From NCBI GenBank assembly GCA_011800805.1, contig MPNW01000171.1, forward strand, positions 80,726 through 144,725: 64,000 nt of DNA, in the 5' to 3' direction. Positions 12,701 to 26,500 of this stretch are shown here, in pieces; positions within the stretch are counted from its first letter, which is position 1; every line of letters starts with the position of its first letter. A program made the position numbers and the translations under genes. Below the pieces are notes generated by a model. That model ran no database searches and had not been told where the DNA came from. It saw nothing but the letters and a program-made list of their open reading frames with translations. The DNA is from Hirudo medicinalis (taxonomy: Eukaryota; Annelida; Clitellata; Hirudinida; Hirudinidae).

Positions 12701-15700
12701 ATTGTGATGACGTCGAAAGAAACTCTTTTCCCACCTCTTTCCTTTCTTCGGGGTTTGCGTCGGCTGCCTCGCTGTTAGCATCGTCACCGTAGCTCCTCCT
12801 ACCCGTGAAGTTGTCATCTTCCTCGCCTTCATCCCACACGCCATGGAGCGAGTCCAGGTTCTGGACGACCTTGACGATGTGCTTGATGTCCTGCTTGGCG
12901 ACTGCTTTGTGGCAGACGAGTCCGTTGACTGTCCGAACCCTCTGCTTCAACTCGCTGTTCACAGTTGGCTTCAGTTCAAAGTCCTTGATCTGAATTTGTT
13001 TGATTTAAATGTTATTTCAACCAATATAGTTAATAGGTAGTACTTAATCTTACAGTACAATATAATGTATTATTATTGTTGTTGTTATTAAATGTAATTA
13101 TTATTTACTCGCTTGTAAGTATCAGTACATCACAACAACACGAGAATCTAAGTACTAAGTAAGCCTGCCTTGAGACTGCTCATATTCCAACAGATGTCTT
13201 TGACATTGACCCACGGTTCAAAGGTCACCCAAGCCCTCCTGAGAAACTTGTTTTCGGGTTGTGGGTCCTGCAGGGCCACCCTTAGGAAGCCAGGATACGA
13301 TTTGCAGAGCTGAATGGGTTGACCAAGCACAAGCAGTGATATTAGCTAAAGCCGTTTGAAAAGACTACAATATTGCAATACTTAAATGAACAATGCAAAA
13401 GCTCCGATTATAAAATTACTCAGCTTCATCTGAAATAATCTAATAATAATTTACTAATTAATTAGCAATAATTAACAAATAACAAACTGAAAAATATTTT
13501 TTTTAAAAGCATAAAAACATTGAATCAAAAGCAGGAGCAACCAACCTCCTCAATTTCTGCCTTAGCAACATTGACTGGCAAATTTCTCAAGAACAATGAC
13601 ACCGTCTTATGCAAGGGCTTCAACTTCTGTCCCTCTGAGCCGTCCTCGACCCTCTCGTTCTGATTGGCCGGATCGTCGACGTCATCCTCCTCATCGCTCT
13701 TTGCTTCCTCAGAAGCAGGTGGAAGGGGTGGAGTCAATGGTGCCATTCTTTTGGCTACTGGTGATGACAAATGAAGCGATTCGAAATAGTGAATGAACGA
13801 TTGCTAACTTCACATCACCATCATCATCATCATCAGCAACAGCACTCACCTGTCTCATCATCAGAGTCAGATATCGATCCACTGTCAGAGATGTTGCCAT
13901 CATGCTAAAAAAAACAACAACATCGCTTCACCAACTACCCAGATCAGTGACAATTAGGTCAACAAGACCATCATCATCACCATCACCATCAAAGCTTACC
14001 TCTGCAGTGATTGTGTGCATCCTTGAGGGATTCCTCTCCAACCTCAGAGGCTCCTGTCATGTCAGACGATGACTCATTGAAATTTATTCGTACAAAATTG
14101 AATATTTAATTACCGAGTAATTACGCACGTGTCGGGGCCGGTTAAACGTTTATTCGTTTAATAATTGTAGCCTATCGAATAATTCATCGATCATTTCGAG
14201 TTATTTTGAAGCTACAATTAACTGACAGTGAACTTTACGGGAAGTCTCTTTTTGTTGGACGGAAGTCTGGATTTGCCCTCAGCAGCCCTGTTTGTGGAGT
14301 TTTCAAAAATTTAATAGTGATGATGTACTGATGATGATGATGATGATGATGATGGCAGTGATATGAAAGAAGCTATTATTATTATTTTATTTTATTTGTA
14401 AAAAGTGTTGTTGATCAAGATATCGATAGTAAAAGTTAACACTGGCAGGCTGATATGAATGGTGATAATGATGGTGATGATGAATAACATGGACTCACTG
14501 AGATCCGACAATATCTTCTTCCTGATCGAGGACCTTGAGATCCTTTTCTGTTCCTCCTTCCATCAAAATGACAGCTACAAGCAGATGGGCATTCATGAAC
14601 ATGCTTGTTGAGGATCAAATGAGCCAATTATTTTTGGTCATCAGCAATGACAACAAATAATAATAATAATAATAATAATAATAATTCCTTGAATCAAAAA
14701 TCAAAAGTTAATCCTGGGACATTCTTCACCATGCTCCACGAGGCTAAACAATGCAAAGTTACTAGCAAGCAATGTTTACATAATAAGATTCATCTCTTAA
14801 ATTTGTCCCACTTTCATATCAAAAGTCATGCGTAAATGCTCAAAATTCTTTTTTGCTTTTATTTACCGACTTAACTAGTCGCTCGTTGTTACTATACTCA
14901 TTTGTAATACTCACTTGAAATTTTTTTGTGCTAAAAACTGATTTAAATGTTTATTTGAATATTCACGATATCATTCATTACCGACGTCCGATGAAAGTCG
15001 AGATAAATAAAATTGTAAACAAATTGGAAACTCCCCCTTAACACTCATTATTTAAATTAACCCCGTCCCGATGTTCGTCGGCTTAACGATAAGGACAGTT
15101 GCCTTAACTTTGAGTCCTCTGCTTGACATGCAAATAATAATAATAATTATAACAAAATATTATTATTATAACAAAAGAGCAACAATAATAATAATGATAA
15201 CTATAATTATTATTACATTATAGAAATGTACTTAACTTAACACGTAACATTTATCACAATAAAAACAACAACCAGCATCGAGGATCTTGACGATGTCCCT
15301 GACTCGACCCACTTCCAGGTTGACCTTACTGAGGAGGTTGAGGTTCATCAGCTTTTCGAAAACCTGCTTACGACTTATGACCATCGCCCTCCTCTCTGCT
15401 ATTCGTCTGTGGAACTCGAGTGGGTGGTACTTGTGCTTGAACCTGACCAATTAAGCATGACCGTGGTCATTGTGACGTTATGATGATGATGATGATGATG
15501 ATGAATGAACCAGAGATAATGAGAGAAGCACAGAAAGGGAGAATAAAAGAGAAAGGTACACAGAATTGTTGCATAATTCTCGAGAAGTTCGAAGAATTCT
15601 GAACTAATTAACATAAAAAAAAAATAATAACACATTTTTTGAAAACAAAATCCAAAAGTCAAACACTTTCAATAAAGAATGTCTGCTCAAGCAAAATACA

Positions 15701-18700
15701 CAAGCAGAAAATTTATATTTTTAAAGTCTTATAACTCAAGAGCAGGCTATTGGCAGAAGCAACAACATGAGCTGCAACAAATACATCACAGAAACAACAA
15801 CAACACAAACCACAACAAATACATCAAAGAAACAACAACTCACCACTCCTCATCCTTGTGTTGCACAAAGAATTCCTCGAGCGACCTGCACAAGGCCTCC
15901 TCCTTCAGCCTCTCCAGAGGATCGCGAACCTCCTTCCCGTCCTTTGCCATTTCTCCGGCACTTTTCGAGGACGACCCCCCTGCTGCCGAAGACGACGACA
16001 TGGCGCATTGTGACGACAAGGACGCAGAAGCTGATGCACTAAGAATCGCAAGACGTTAATACTCAGAATTTTGTTTACAAAATGATTGAGCAAACCAACG
16101 GTGACGGCAACGACGACAATTGAAACTACAGTGATCGACTTGAGTTGCGAGATTGCACGTTGAAACTTTTATTAATCATGTCAAGCATGTTTGCTTGCCT
16201 TGAATATGATTATAAAAATAATTAAGGATGCCATTTTGTAATACTTAAACTGTCAAATATAAAAATGACGTACAACGTAATAACGAGATGATAAATAATA
16301 AAGTAGATGTAATAATTACAAACAATAACCAGTTGACGAATAACCGATAATGTAACAGATGTAAACGCCTGGTGAATGCATTGAGGTTTGTGGTCAGTGT
16401 TGTTAACATAAGAAATCAGTCATCGAGTCAGCAGTACATGTTGCTTCGTCACGACCGCCTTCATCATTATCATCATAATCAACTTCGTTGTCATTACGTG
16501 TTTCATGTAAGTATTATGTATAGTGTTGAAAATAAATATATAAGAGCCAGTGAACCCCCCCAAGCAAAGGTGATCCTCAACATGGACATCGTTTCAGCTT
16601 TTTCCAAGGGGACAACCCTCGCACAACTTGAAGAGATGACCTTTTTTTTTGCTTCTATCCAAAGGTCGATGGTGGGCAAGAGTCAAAACGATCTGTTGCC
16701 CAACCCCCCCAAATGACTTCTCTGATCCTCAAGCTAGTAAACGACAAGCTGCCAACAGGAGGCATTTCAACTGCATCATTGCAATTGAATGCGACAACCT
16801 CCCGAGTCATCGCCGTCCTCATCAAAACCATCATTCATGACAACAATTTTCATAATTCTTACTTGACTTCACTGCATCAATGTTTATTAAAAGCAAACCC
16901 TCCCATTCAACAAACCTCTGAGAAGTGGCAGAATATGGGAAACGTTGGTAGTACTGCTGATGGTGGAAGTCCTGCCTCGGGTAGTGATGCCAGGCTCCTC
17001 TAGGGGGGATGCCAGGAGGACCGACCATGGGGAAGTCGAGCCTTCATCGGGAGAAAATTATCGTGCGGTCTATGACGATGATAATGATTGCGCTTCAGAA
17101 GACGATGCCGACAATTACCATTACTTGAATTAATGTTAAAGTCAAAATTACTTTTCAGAATCCCTACAATTTTGACAACAAAATAATAAATGGCCGGCTT
17201 AATTGCTGACTTCCTGCAACCCATCGTTCTGATTACAAAATGATTTGATTTTTCGGACAAGGAAATGTGTTCCTTGTCGATTCAAATCATTCTCAAGTCA
17301 TCGGTTTGAATCGTTTGAATCATCACATTTTGTAAAGTCCTGCCCCACATGAAACCCCGACTCGATAAAATGGGAACTGTTGCATAATCGCAGGCAAAAA
17401 TGCAGAAACAAGAATTCAAGACACTTTTCATCCGAGCGACTTAGGAAGGAGTTAATACTGCTATTGTAACTAATAATCTCAGAAATTTAAGGTTTCTTCG
17501 ATCAATTAAAAAAAATATCATTTCGATAAAATAATTGAAATTAGTTCATTAATGCTCGGTTTGCAAGTTTGCTCAGAGGGATGCAAAGGATCAATGAGCA
17601 CCTACTTGAATAGAAATGCAACACAAGTAGCTAAGTAATATTATTAAGCGGATAAATATTATAATCAAGTGGATGAATAATATTATTAAGTGGATAAATA
17701 TTATAATTAATACAATTCTAGAAAGACATGAATGCATATAATTTTGTGATCTCTCATGAACTCCTTAACAAACCTTCTGATCAACCCCTGTTTATTCTCC
17801 CATGTTTACATAAACTGTTTACCAATGTGGTTAGTCATTAGCATAAGTTATGCAAACAATTAACTAGTAACGTTAAGATGCTATTGGTCAAGCACTAACC
17901 ACTCCCCCCTGAATTTCTTAGCAGCAGGTCCATCCATCCTTCCACCTGGATATCTAGGTGCTGCTGAATATTCATGAGGGAAGCCTGGTCTGCCTCTGCT
18001 CCAAGGAGGTCTGCAGTCAAGGTGACAAAGAGATGAATAAAATTAGAATAATTATATTATAATTTATATAATGCATTTATAAATAAAATTAAATGATGCA
18101 ACCAAAAGACCAGAGACTTATGAAAACTTCAAACAAAACTACACGACTTATGGTCAATGGTTTGAGAATTGAGAATTCTAATTATGTTTTTTTTTTCTTG
18201 GGAAACATTTGTTATCACATTACGTCTTCATATTGAAATTGCTGCGAGGATACGATCAAACGACCCACTTAGGTGACATTTCATGGGGTGGATGCTCGAT
18301 TCAAATGTTGTCATATTTTGAAATAACCGCACGTCGGAATTGTAAACAGAAATAATAAATTAGAAATGTGCCATGCTAATTTGTCACAATTAGTTTAATT
18401 AGATGCAAAATGCATAACAACTTATCTACCTTCAAACGTGTGTTTAAAATACTCCTTATTGACTCACCATTATTTCAGTGACACCTTTATTTACTCTCCT
18501 TCTACAACGAATAATTTACCATAGACTTATGACTAATGTTTAAATGTGGTGTGGGCAGTCCAGATAGCAGCATGTCATTCCCTTAGGACTAGCCCTCGAG
18601 CCGATGTAATTCTATTTTCTGCTTAAAGATATTTTGTTCGTTCGGCTCAATAAAATGGAAAAATAAATAAAAGGACCACCATTGCAATGACAAATCATAG

Positions 18701-18842
18701 ACAAACAGCCTTTAACTGACCCAGTCCATCTTTCTGGGGGTCCCCAGGCCCTATGGTCGTAAAAGACATCGTAAGCAGCTCGCTCGTGGCGAAGTTTTTC
18801 CCGCATGAGTTGCTTGGCAAAGTCTCCGTCATCGCACTCCAT
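9778..18842 (-). CDS. SRRT: ARS2 / SERRATE RNA effector homologue (SRRT), 18 exons
   Basis: Nuclear cap-binding-complex partner linking capped transcripts to miRNA processing, 3'-end formation and export. Exons, 5' to 3': 18842-18721, 18010-17900, 17041-16916, 16038-15844, 15442-15273, 14574-14499, 14042-14000, 13904-13850, 13757-13546, 13309-13169, 12989-12735, 12441-12333, 12103-12030, 11798-11651, 11397-11292, 11140-10987, 10679-10457 and 9815-9778. Phases agree throughout and predict about 785 residues (human 876). Diagnostic pieces are [43 protein letters not shown] (RRM-like), [45 protein letters not shown] and the zinc finger [18 protein letters not shown]. Oddities: two GC-AG introns, one AT-AC intron, and no recognisable copy of the usual segment before the HKDEEW motif. 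The start is the Met aligning with the family N-terminus. The last exon is uncertain: a stronger acceptor at 9862 would give exon 9861-9761 and a different tail. Confidence 0.93.
11141..11291 (-). other. Probable U12-type AT-AC intron in SRRT
   Basis: On the minus strand the donor reads AC|ATATCCTTAAC and the exon resumes after AACAAC-AC|TGAGG. ATATCCTT is the classic minor-spliceosome AT-AC donor. Joining AC to T gives a Thr codon, phase 2 on both sides, and restores ...[10 protein letters not shown] as in other ARS2 proteins. No GT lies before the in-frame stop that follows the donor. TTCCTTAAC, the U12 branch consensus, occurs at 11216-11208 but 68 bases from the acceptor, which is unusually far. 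Confidence 0.7.
11799..12029 (-). other. Second GC-AG intron in SRRT
   Basis: The exon ends TTGAAG|GCACTG and the next begins after CATTTCCAG with GCT CTG GAC. Phase 0 joins ...DAELLK to ALDKMILYL, matching the family. The GT five bases on (GCACT|GTCG) is in the wrong phase. Confidence 0.72.
12990..13168 (-). other. GC-AG intron in SRRT
   Basis: The upstream exon ends CTCAAG|GCAGGC and the downstream exon starts after AATTCAG. Phase 0 on both sides joins ...NMSSLK to IKDFELKP, aligning with the human protein without a gap. The only nearby GT is in phase 1 and does not fit. Confidence 0.75.
14331..14685. repeat. GAT and AAT microsatellites in an SRRT intron
   Basis: (GAT)n at about 14331-14352 and (AAT)n at about 14656-14686. 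A further (GAT)n lies at 15480-15502. These create artificial Asn- or His-rich open frames that are not genes. Confidence 0.85.
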
Positions 18843-18881
18843 GGCAATCCGATGAAGTTGAGATGCTTCACTGTCAGATAT

Positions 18882-20195
18882 CTGCGAGGGAAAGTGCAGA
18901 CATCTTCAGTTTTTTTAAATTGCACTGGATTGATAGGAGAGAAAGAGTTGTGCCATACTCTTTTTTTTTGCATACTGAGTTTTTTTAAAGTGATATTCTA
19001 AGACCAAGAACTCTTGCTTCAAATAAAACACAAATTAACTAAACACACAAGTAACATAAGTTTGAGTCAACATCAACTTAAATGATTTCAACAAATATCA
19101 TATTAATATGATTAGTTAAAATGTTCTAAAAATCAAATGGCTAAAACTAAACTATAATAAAGCAGTTTAAAAACAAAAAAAATTATTAAGATGTGGACAC
19201 TTACGCGCATCTATGATTACCCATCATGAACTTATAATTCATTAAAAATAACCGTAAAAACTTTACGTTTGTCAAAAATTAATGCATTGCGTTCAATTAA
19301 AAACTTTATTGTTTAGAAAAGTCTAGGCGCGCAATTTACGAAGACTTCACGAAATTTCAACTTTTTTTAATTCAGGGTTAACCAACAAAATATTTAGCTC
19401 GGCATTGTTTGCCAATCAATTTGTTACAAATGAAACTATTATATCTGAAGTTTGAACTTCTTTTTGACAGCCATTAATATCTGAACAGATCGCAGATTTT
19501 TGGAGAATTCTGAAGTATTGCAACTGGCTTCGTCGAGAACTCAACATTTTTTACAAAATTATTGAACATTTACATCGAGATATCTATGTTTCATGCAGAA
19601 ATCTTTACAACAATACCAACTAGAAACGATACAAGCCCCCAATCTCTGGGAAATTAATATTTATTAACACAACTCTCGAACACTAATCCGACGCCGTTGC
19701 TGCAGCATTCGGCAACACATTTTGAGGCACAAACATGTTAAAACTGAACCTTTTAAAAATAATTTTCCAAAACTCGATTTTCAATATGGCATGTAATAAT
19801 TTTTAGCGTTTAATTTATTTATTCGCTTTTGTTTTAAAATTTAAATAGTTCAGTAAGTATTCAACAATTGTGTTTTAATTATTTATATTTTTACAAATTA
19901 TTTTTTGTCATTACTGACCTGAGGTGATAAAAATCCACATATTCTCAAATCAAGTGTTTTGTTTTTAAATTGATGCAAGCCAACAAACATTCGGTGATTT
20001 CTTGTCGACTCGAGTAGAAGGTGCTTTAATTTGCGCAATATTTCATGGATATTTCTAAAATTTTATAGGTGAACTATTCTTGGTATTCCGAGTCGTTTAG
20101 TCCCAGAATATGGTGGTTCATCATTTTGAACTAATTTCACATATTGCAGACCGAAACTTGTGTGCTAACAAGGGACGAATAAACAGAGATAAGGC
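18882..20195. other. Divergent intergenic region between SRRT and PCNP
   Basis: About 1.3 kb separate the two proposed start codons, which point away from each other, so it should hold both promoters and 5' UTRs. AT-rich and without coding signal. An acceptor-like CCCTCGCAG sits just upstream of the SRRT start (18882-18890), so SRRT may have a 5' UTR exon here. Confidence 0.45.
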
Positions 20196-21746
20196 ATGAG
20201 CAACAAGGTAGAAAATAAAGAAACAAATGAAGAAGGTGTCTCCAACGGAGATACAAAGAAGAGCTTTGGAAAGTTCCGTTTTAGCCTGGGTTCAAAAAAC
20301 ACAAGCACTCAACCGAAGCCAGAATCCACAAAAAATGCCGAAGAGCAAAAACCCGACCCCGCATCGCTACTGGCCTCTTTAAAAGCTGAAAAAACTTCAA
20401 ACAGGTCCGACGATGACACCAGCAATGATGCCACTGTTTCTTTGAAGCCAATTAAACCGATAAAAATGAAGCTGGTGACTGGTGTAAGAAGAAATCAATT
20501 TAGTTTTTCATTTATTAGTTTCTTTTTGTAGGAATTTTTGTCTTCAACTTCATTTAAACATTACCACAATTTTCTTTTCTTAAAAACTACTTGGAAGCTG
20601 ATGTCTCTTTGAGGCTGAAAATTATTTAATTTTAGTCAGCAGTTGTAAAATTAAATTTGTTAAAATGTTTGTAATGACCAAATTTGACTCGAAGTATGCA
20701 ATTCTATTTTAAAAATAATTTCTGATTTTGAAATGCCATAAATGTTTTTTGCATTCAATTGAAAGGCTGCATTCAATTTGTGGACAATATCCAACATTCA
20801 CATATTGAGGCTGACTAAATGCTTTTGTTAACGACAATTGCCCCAGCTAATTAAAGTAATTGAAGACAAATCATGTCTTCTCACAGGCTCCGAAAGTGGC
20901 TGGCATAAAACGACCGGCACAAGAAGCCAAAAAGATCGATCTCGCAGAGGTTTTCAACCCAGATGAGCAGGTACTATTAAGTTGGATGGTTGAATGGTTT
21001 TCCTTTTTTTTTTAGTTATTTATTTTATTAAACTTGAACTTAGCAGTAGAAGAAAAAGTTCATTCAGCAGATAGCTTTCTACAACTTTTTATTTTATTGT
21101 GAATCTTTTAAATGCTGCTAACCTTCTGAGTAAAGCTGGATTAATTGGCATGCAAGTTAGCTCAGAGGGCCACATTTATGCACCTGGCAGCAGTAATGAA
21201 ATAAATCATTACAAATCACGTTCACAACTCAGCTTGCACTGCCATGAACACCCTTTGGAAGGAGTGCTTTATAAATTAAGAAGTAACTGATGCCATGCTT
21301 GTGGTGCCATGTAACTGAAATGCATCAATTCCTTTTAGTTACTGACCTTGACCTTTTGTAGCCCGAGGAGGAAGAAATGCCGCCCGAGGCTAAAATGAGG
21401 ATGCGGAACATAGGAAAGTAAGTTGATCGACCGAAACGCAACTTAATGCTTCCCGCTATTTTCTGGCCAGATTTAACTTAACATTGAATCAATTAATCAA
21501 TTCGTTCACATTATTTTGAGTCAAATCTTGTAAGCAGTGTTATTTAGTTACGTATTTATTGATTATTTATCTTAAAAATTCGTCATCATCAAAATCCATT
21601 TCTCCCTCCTCAGAGATACTCCAACTGCCTCAGGTCCAAACTCCTTCAACAAGGGCAAGCTTGGCTTCTGCAACCAGGCAAAGATGCTCGAAAAGCAAAT
21701 GAAACTTGCCTTTGAGAATGCGGAAAGATCGAAGAAGAAATACTGA
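20196..21746 (+). CDS. PCNP: PEST proteolytic signal-containing nuclear protein (PCNP) homologue
   Basis: Small nuclear protein reported in vertebrates to be ubiquitinated and cell-cycle linked; biochemical role unclear. Exons: 20196-20483, 20887-20970, 21362-21417 and 21614-21746, all GT-AG with matching phases, giving 186 residues (human 178). The N-terminal half is Ser/Thr/Lys/Glu-rich (PEST-like) and holds SFGKFRFSLGSK, equivalent to the FGFAIGS segment. The C-terminal half carries the family hallmark: PEEEEMPPEAKMRMRNIGK, then DTPTASGPNSFNKGKLGF. The start has the context AAGGCATGAGC with stops upstream. Confidence 0.95.
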
Positions 21747-23502
21747 CGATGATGAACTTTGAACTTTTGCTCTCCTCTCCTTTACTGTTGTTGAACCTAC
21801 AATTGTCACTGAAAATAGAAATGGGGAAATTGGAATGATCTAAACTTATTACATAAATTTTAGTCAATTGATGAAGTTTATGCAATGTTCTCCATACGTT
21901 TTGGTGATAAGCACAACACAGTTACACCTCTGTTATGCTTCCTCATTAAATGAATTGTAGTTTAGACAGAGGACTTTAATCATTATTTTCTGGGGGGGAC
22001 TCTATAATTATACTGTTGTGATAGAAGTAAAGCTCGAGATTTGAGTGATTTGCTAAAGTTTATGGCAACCAGATTTGTTTCAAGAACGTTGAAGCGATGA
22101 CGAGGAGTGCTATGACGGACCAGCTACGTGTGACGTATCTGGTTTAGTAGCTGCGCTTCCTTTGTTATGTGTACTGGTCAAGATAACCGTTCCAAATTGA
22201 TGGTGACCCAGTCCTAGTCAAAGATTAGTTAATAGTACTTGTAAATAAGTAAATATTCTCGAGAATTCAATGATTAGCATTGTATGCCAGGTGACGGATA
22301 TTAATAATGCATTAGAAGTTTTTAATCGAGACATGGGTACAGACTAGAGAGTAAAGGCAACCATTTCCTAAATATTGATTTTGTCAAAATATTTCTGCTC
22401 AACACGTACATTTTAACGTTCCTTATTCGCTGGCGTTTCAGCTAGCTAATGACCCTCTTTCCATCGAATATCTTCGTTCATTTCCTTCACATTTATGGAT
22501 TTAACATTTACAGATCGAGGTACGAACCCAAGCAAATATTATTTTGCTTTCATTTGCAAAAACGCACGACGAATTTAATCACTCGGATCATCCCTAGTAA
22601 ATTTTTGAAGGCGTCGACACAAGCTGATGGCTTGTTCCTCTGAGATTCGGATTGGTGCTATGTAGGGATATTTCATATTATTTGCAAATGCTACATTGAC
22701 TTGTTGAATTGATAAGTGATATGCATTGTAAATTTGATGAGATTCGACGGTTTGTTTTAACCTCATGAGGTTTTTAACATTTTTGAATGTTTAATTCGAG
22801 AGTGGCGAAACTAGCTAGTTTTTTTTAATTATCTGGATAGATAAATTTAGTTCTATAAATTCTTCAAGCTTATTGTATAGTTACATTTTATTGCAGGTTA
22901 AAGAGACGTTTGGAAGTAAAAGTTATTCTTCCTTTGGAATCTTCAACATTGTCGAGAAGTTAGACTCTTAACAATAATGAGGGTTGCACTTTGTGGGAAC
23001 AGACTCCATTTTACGTCACATCATGCTGCCAAGTTGTTGAGGCTTTTAGCCATATGTCTTGGTTAGGATGGATCATGTAATGACAAACATAAAAATGTAT
23101 AAAATTGATTAATTAGATGTACACCTCCATGAACAACTTTTCATATTTGATTAATACATGTTTAATTATTGCTTTAATGATTCATCTGAAAATAAAAATA
23201 AATTTCTATGCAAATAACATGTTTTTAATTGAATTTTATTTAAACCATGTAGTAAATAAGTAAACCATACAATTGTAAAAAAATATTTGTAGTTCTCTCA
23301 GGAAGTAAATATAAAATAGGAAATAGATAAAATAAGGGAAAATATCAATAACTAGGTTACCAGGATGTTTAAAATTGTTAACCACATCGTTGGCTCAATG
23401 TTTGGATTACTGTTAATCCTTAACCTGTGATTTGTTTAATTTAAGAATTAAAAACTAAAAATATTACTAAGTGTTGATCAATTCTAATTCTGTTCTCCAC
23501 AG
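21747..23502. other. Intergenic region, PCNP to hexosaminidase
   Basis: Holds the PCNP 3' UTR and the 5' part of the hexosaminidase gene, whose first exon I cannot place. A short open stretch after a TTGCAG acceptor (22899-22972, including KSYSSFGIFNIVEKL, then stop) looks exon-like but has no partner. No other feature seen. Confidence 0.4.
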
Positions 23503-26500
23503 TTATTGTGATAGTGATCTTCTTCGTCTTGAGCTATACCACAGTGCCTTACACCAGCATCACGTATGATTCGGATGACTTCAACAAGCCTCAAAAAGGA
23601 GAGACAGGCTATGACCTTCAGACATCTGTGGAAGGTCAACGAGATCTCTATGCCAAAGGTTGAAATGTTTCCATATTTGGGGGTTGGGGGGGTTGGGGTG
23701 GTAGTGAGTTTTGAGCACTTGGGCAATAAAATTCCAACATTTCAGGTCAGATGGCTGAAAGATTCACTGGATCTCAGGACCAGTTAGATTATATCGCTTT
23801 GCATCTCAGTGTCTTCATTCAACCAATCACAAATGAGCTGGGAAGGTTTTTCTACAATGTCAAGCTCACGAATACTGGTCGGATTTTATTTTTAAGTCAC
23901 CGTATCCTTCATTTCTTGTCATGTTTTGCTTTAAATTTTGTTCGTGTGATGTAATTTATTCAGTTCGTTATTACGTCTCTCTATTACATCTTTCTATTTA
24001 CATGAAATCAAAACTATTTACCAGAATAAATCTTGGTGCAGTCTTTTTGAATTAATTTGATGGAGTAATGCATTATGATAATTATTTCTTTTTATTTTAA
24101 TGTTTCCACGTTGCAGTGGAATGCTTTCAAAAATCACAAGTAGCCATCTTTTTACTGAATGAGTGGATACTTTGGAATTGCAAGTGCTGCTGGATGTTTA
24201 TCTTTGCTCTCATTAGCATCATCAACATCACCATCATTGCTTTACCTCCACCGTTATAGTCATTATTGCCATCATCATCATAGTCATTTATAAAATTTAT
24301 CATAAGAACCAGTGCCATCATTGACCTACTTATCACCATCGTTGAAGTATTCATCACCATCATCAACATCGACTTGATCTTCTTCACTCCTTCAACTACT
24401 TCCACATTTTCAATCACCAGGCAAGCAAACGATCGACGGATGCTGCTGGACCATTTACTTCTACAGCTCCAAGATGCTCGACTGTCCCAGGATTTCAGAG
24501 AATGTCGGGTTGCTGTCGTCGCTGGATAGGAAGATGATGAAGCTGAAGGATGACAACCAAAATCCTTCTGATGGTGGGTATTGATGATGATGATGATGGA
24601 TTGTAATGGATGTTGCAATTTGAAATTAATTTAACAGTAATTTGAAGTGATTTTAGGTCAGATTATAAAGTAATTTAAAATTTAATAATAAATATTAAGT
24701 TTTAATGAGAATTTTTGAGGATATTAAATCATATTATGTCACTTTTTTTTGCTTTTGTTAGCATGTAGTACTAAAAATATCTGAGTTTATTTTGGAAGGT
24801 AGTCATGGTGCTGAATGATGGTGCCAATGTTAAATTGCACCTGTGACTGCATGCAAATGGTGCATTATAAATTAACTATTATTATTATTAAATTGTTAAG
24901 CACAAATCAAGTATCTAATTATGTGCACTAATTATCCTAATAATAACTTAATAATATAATATAATTTAATAAGATCAACAATAATTATATTTAATTTTTG
25001 TGGCATCACGTGTGTATCGTCAGAGGCTCCTAAACGATTCTAACGACTTCTTGTGAATCTTGTAATACCTTCGTGCATTTAAAGTCGACTCATTTATCGC
25101 TGCCAATCTGAAAATTTTACTCAAAGTCATTCGAGCCTTCGAAGAGAACGTGTATCGTTTCCATACATACCACTCGCTCGTCGTCATGCACGTCACCGGC
25201 TACACGTTCAAGATGCAACCGAAAGCGGACGACTTCCGACCCATTCTCCCCAACACCACCAGGATCCTGAGGTTCTCGGGCTTCGGGTGGTCGGTGTCGA
25301 GGAGCGAGTTCATCCCGAACTGGTTTGTTGTTGCCATTAATGATGATGATGATGATTATGGTGTGCTATGACATCAAGTCTGTTATAAAGTTAGATGCAT
25401 TGATTCCAAGTATTATTGCATGTAATAATAAAACTCATGAAATAACACTGAGGTTAATTTGTCTACTCATCAATGCGTGACATCGTACTGTTATGACTTA
25501 GCGCATTTGCAAGTATTATCGTCATTTGTACTATCCTGGACGCCCATCAACGATACCTAATTAAGGTTAGAATATTGTCAATAATGACAGTGAAAATATT
25601 ACTTGAGATGCTTGCACATTCCTCACGAATTAAGCATGCCTTCGTTCGCATTTCATTTTGTGCGACGACACAATCGCAAGTAACAGAAATTCTAATCGGT
25701 TCAGGTACGTGGCAAATGACCTCAAGCCTTCCCTGGTGCCAAGAGTTTTAAGGTCAACTGCAGGCGAAAGTTTAGCTTTTGTTGGCAACTTCAGTGATGA
25801 AAGTTCAAAGGTCAGGTTCAAAGACGACAAGTTCACCCCAATCACACCTGAGCAAAGGTTGGTCATGTTCAGATAGAATTTTGAGATTTTGAATCAGTGG
25901 GATGTGATTGTAACAACAACAACGTTGACGACGACGATGATGATGATGATGATGATGATGAACATTAACAATGATCGTGATGGTGATTACTTGTTACTCA
26001 TCCACATTTTATAGTGAATTGTAACAGCAATTGTATGAAGGCAAAAATTAGTCATAACAATTTTGTGAAATTGAAAAAAGTATTATTATTGTTATTATTA
26101 TTATTGTTGTTGCTGGTTTTGTTGTTGTCATTCTATCAATGTATCATTGTATCAATGACAACATCCTGGTTATGACAGAAAATACACATTTGCAAACATT
26201 TCAGGTATGAAAAGAATGTTGTCAAAAGAAAGAAGCGACCTCTGGTTTCACTCATACCAACCCCGGTAGGGGTGAAAGTTCAAGGTTCATACAAAGTAGT
26301 CGTAAGTGATAGCTGGAGGATTTTGTACATGAATGGTCTTAAGAAAGAGGCTTACTACCTCAGAGGTATGTTGCCAATATTTTCATTCGGTGTGAATTTA
26401 ATTGCGTCTTGCTGTGATTGGATGAATTAATAACCAATCATCATATGACTTGTTGAAGGTTATTAGGAAAATGGTTACCTGTATTCAATGATTCACCAAA

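Noticed and set aside
24127..24618. 163-codon minus-strand frame rich in Met, Ser and Asp
   Set aside because: Antisense of a hexosaminidase exon plus CAT/ATC microsatellite sequence.
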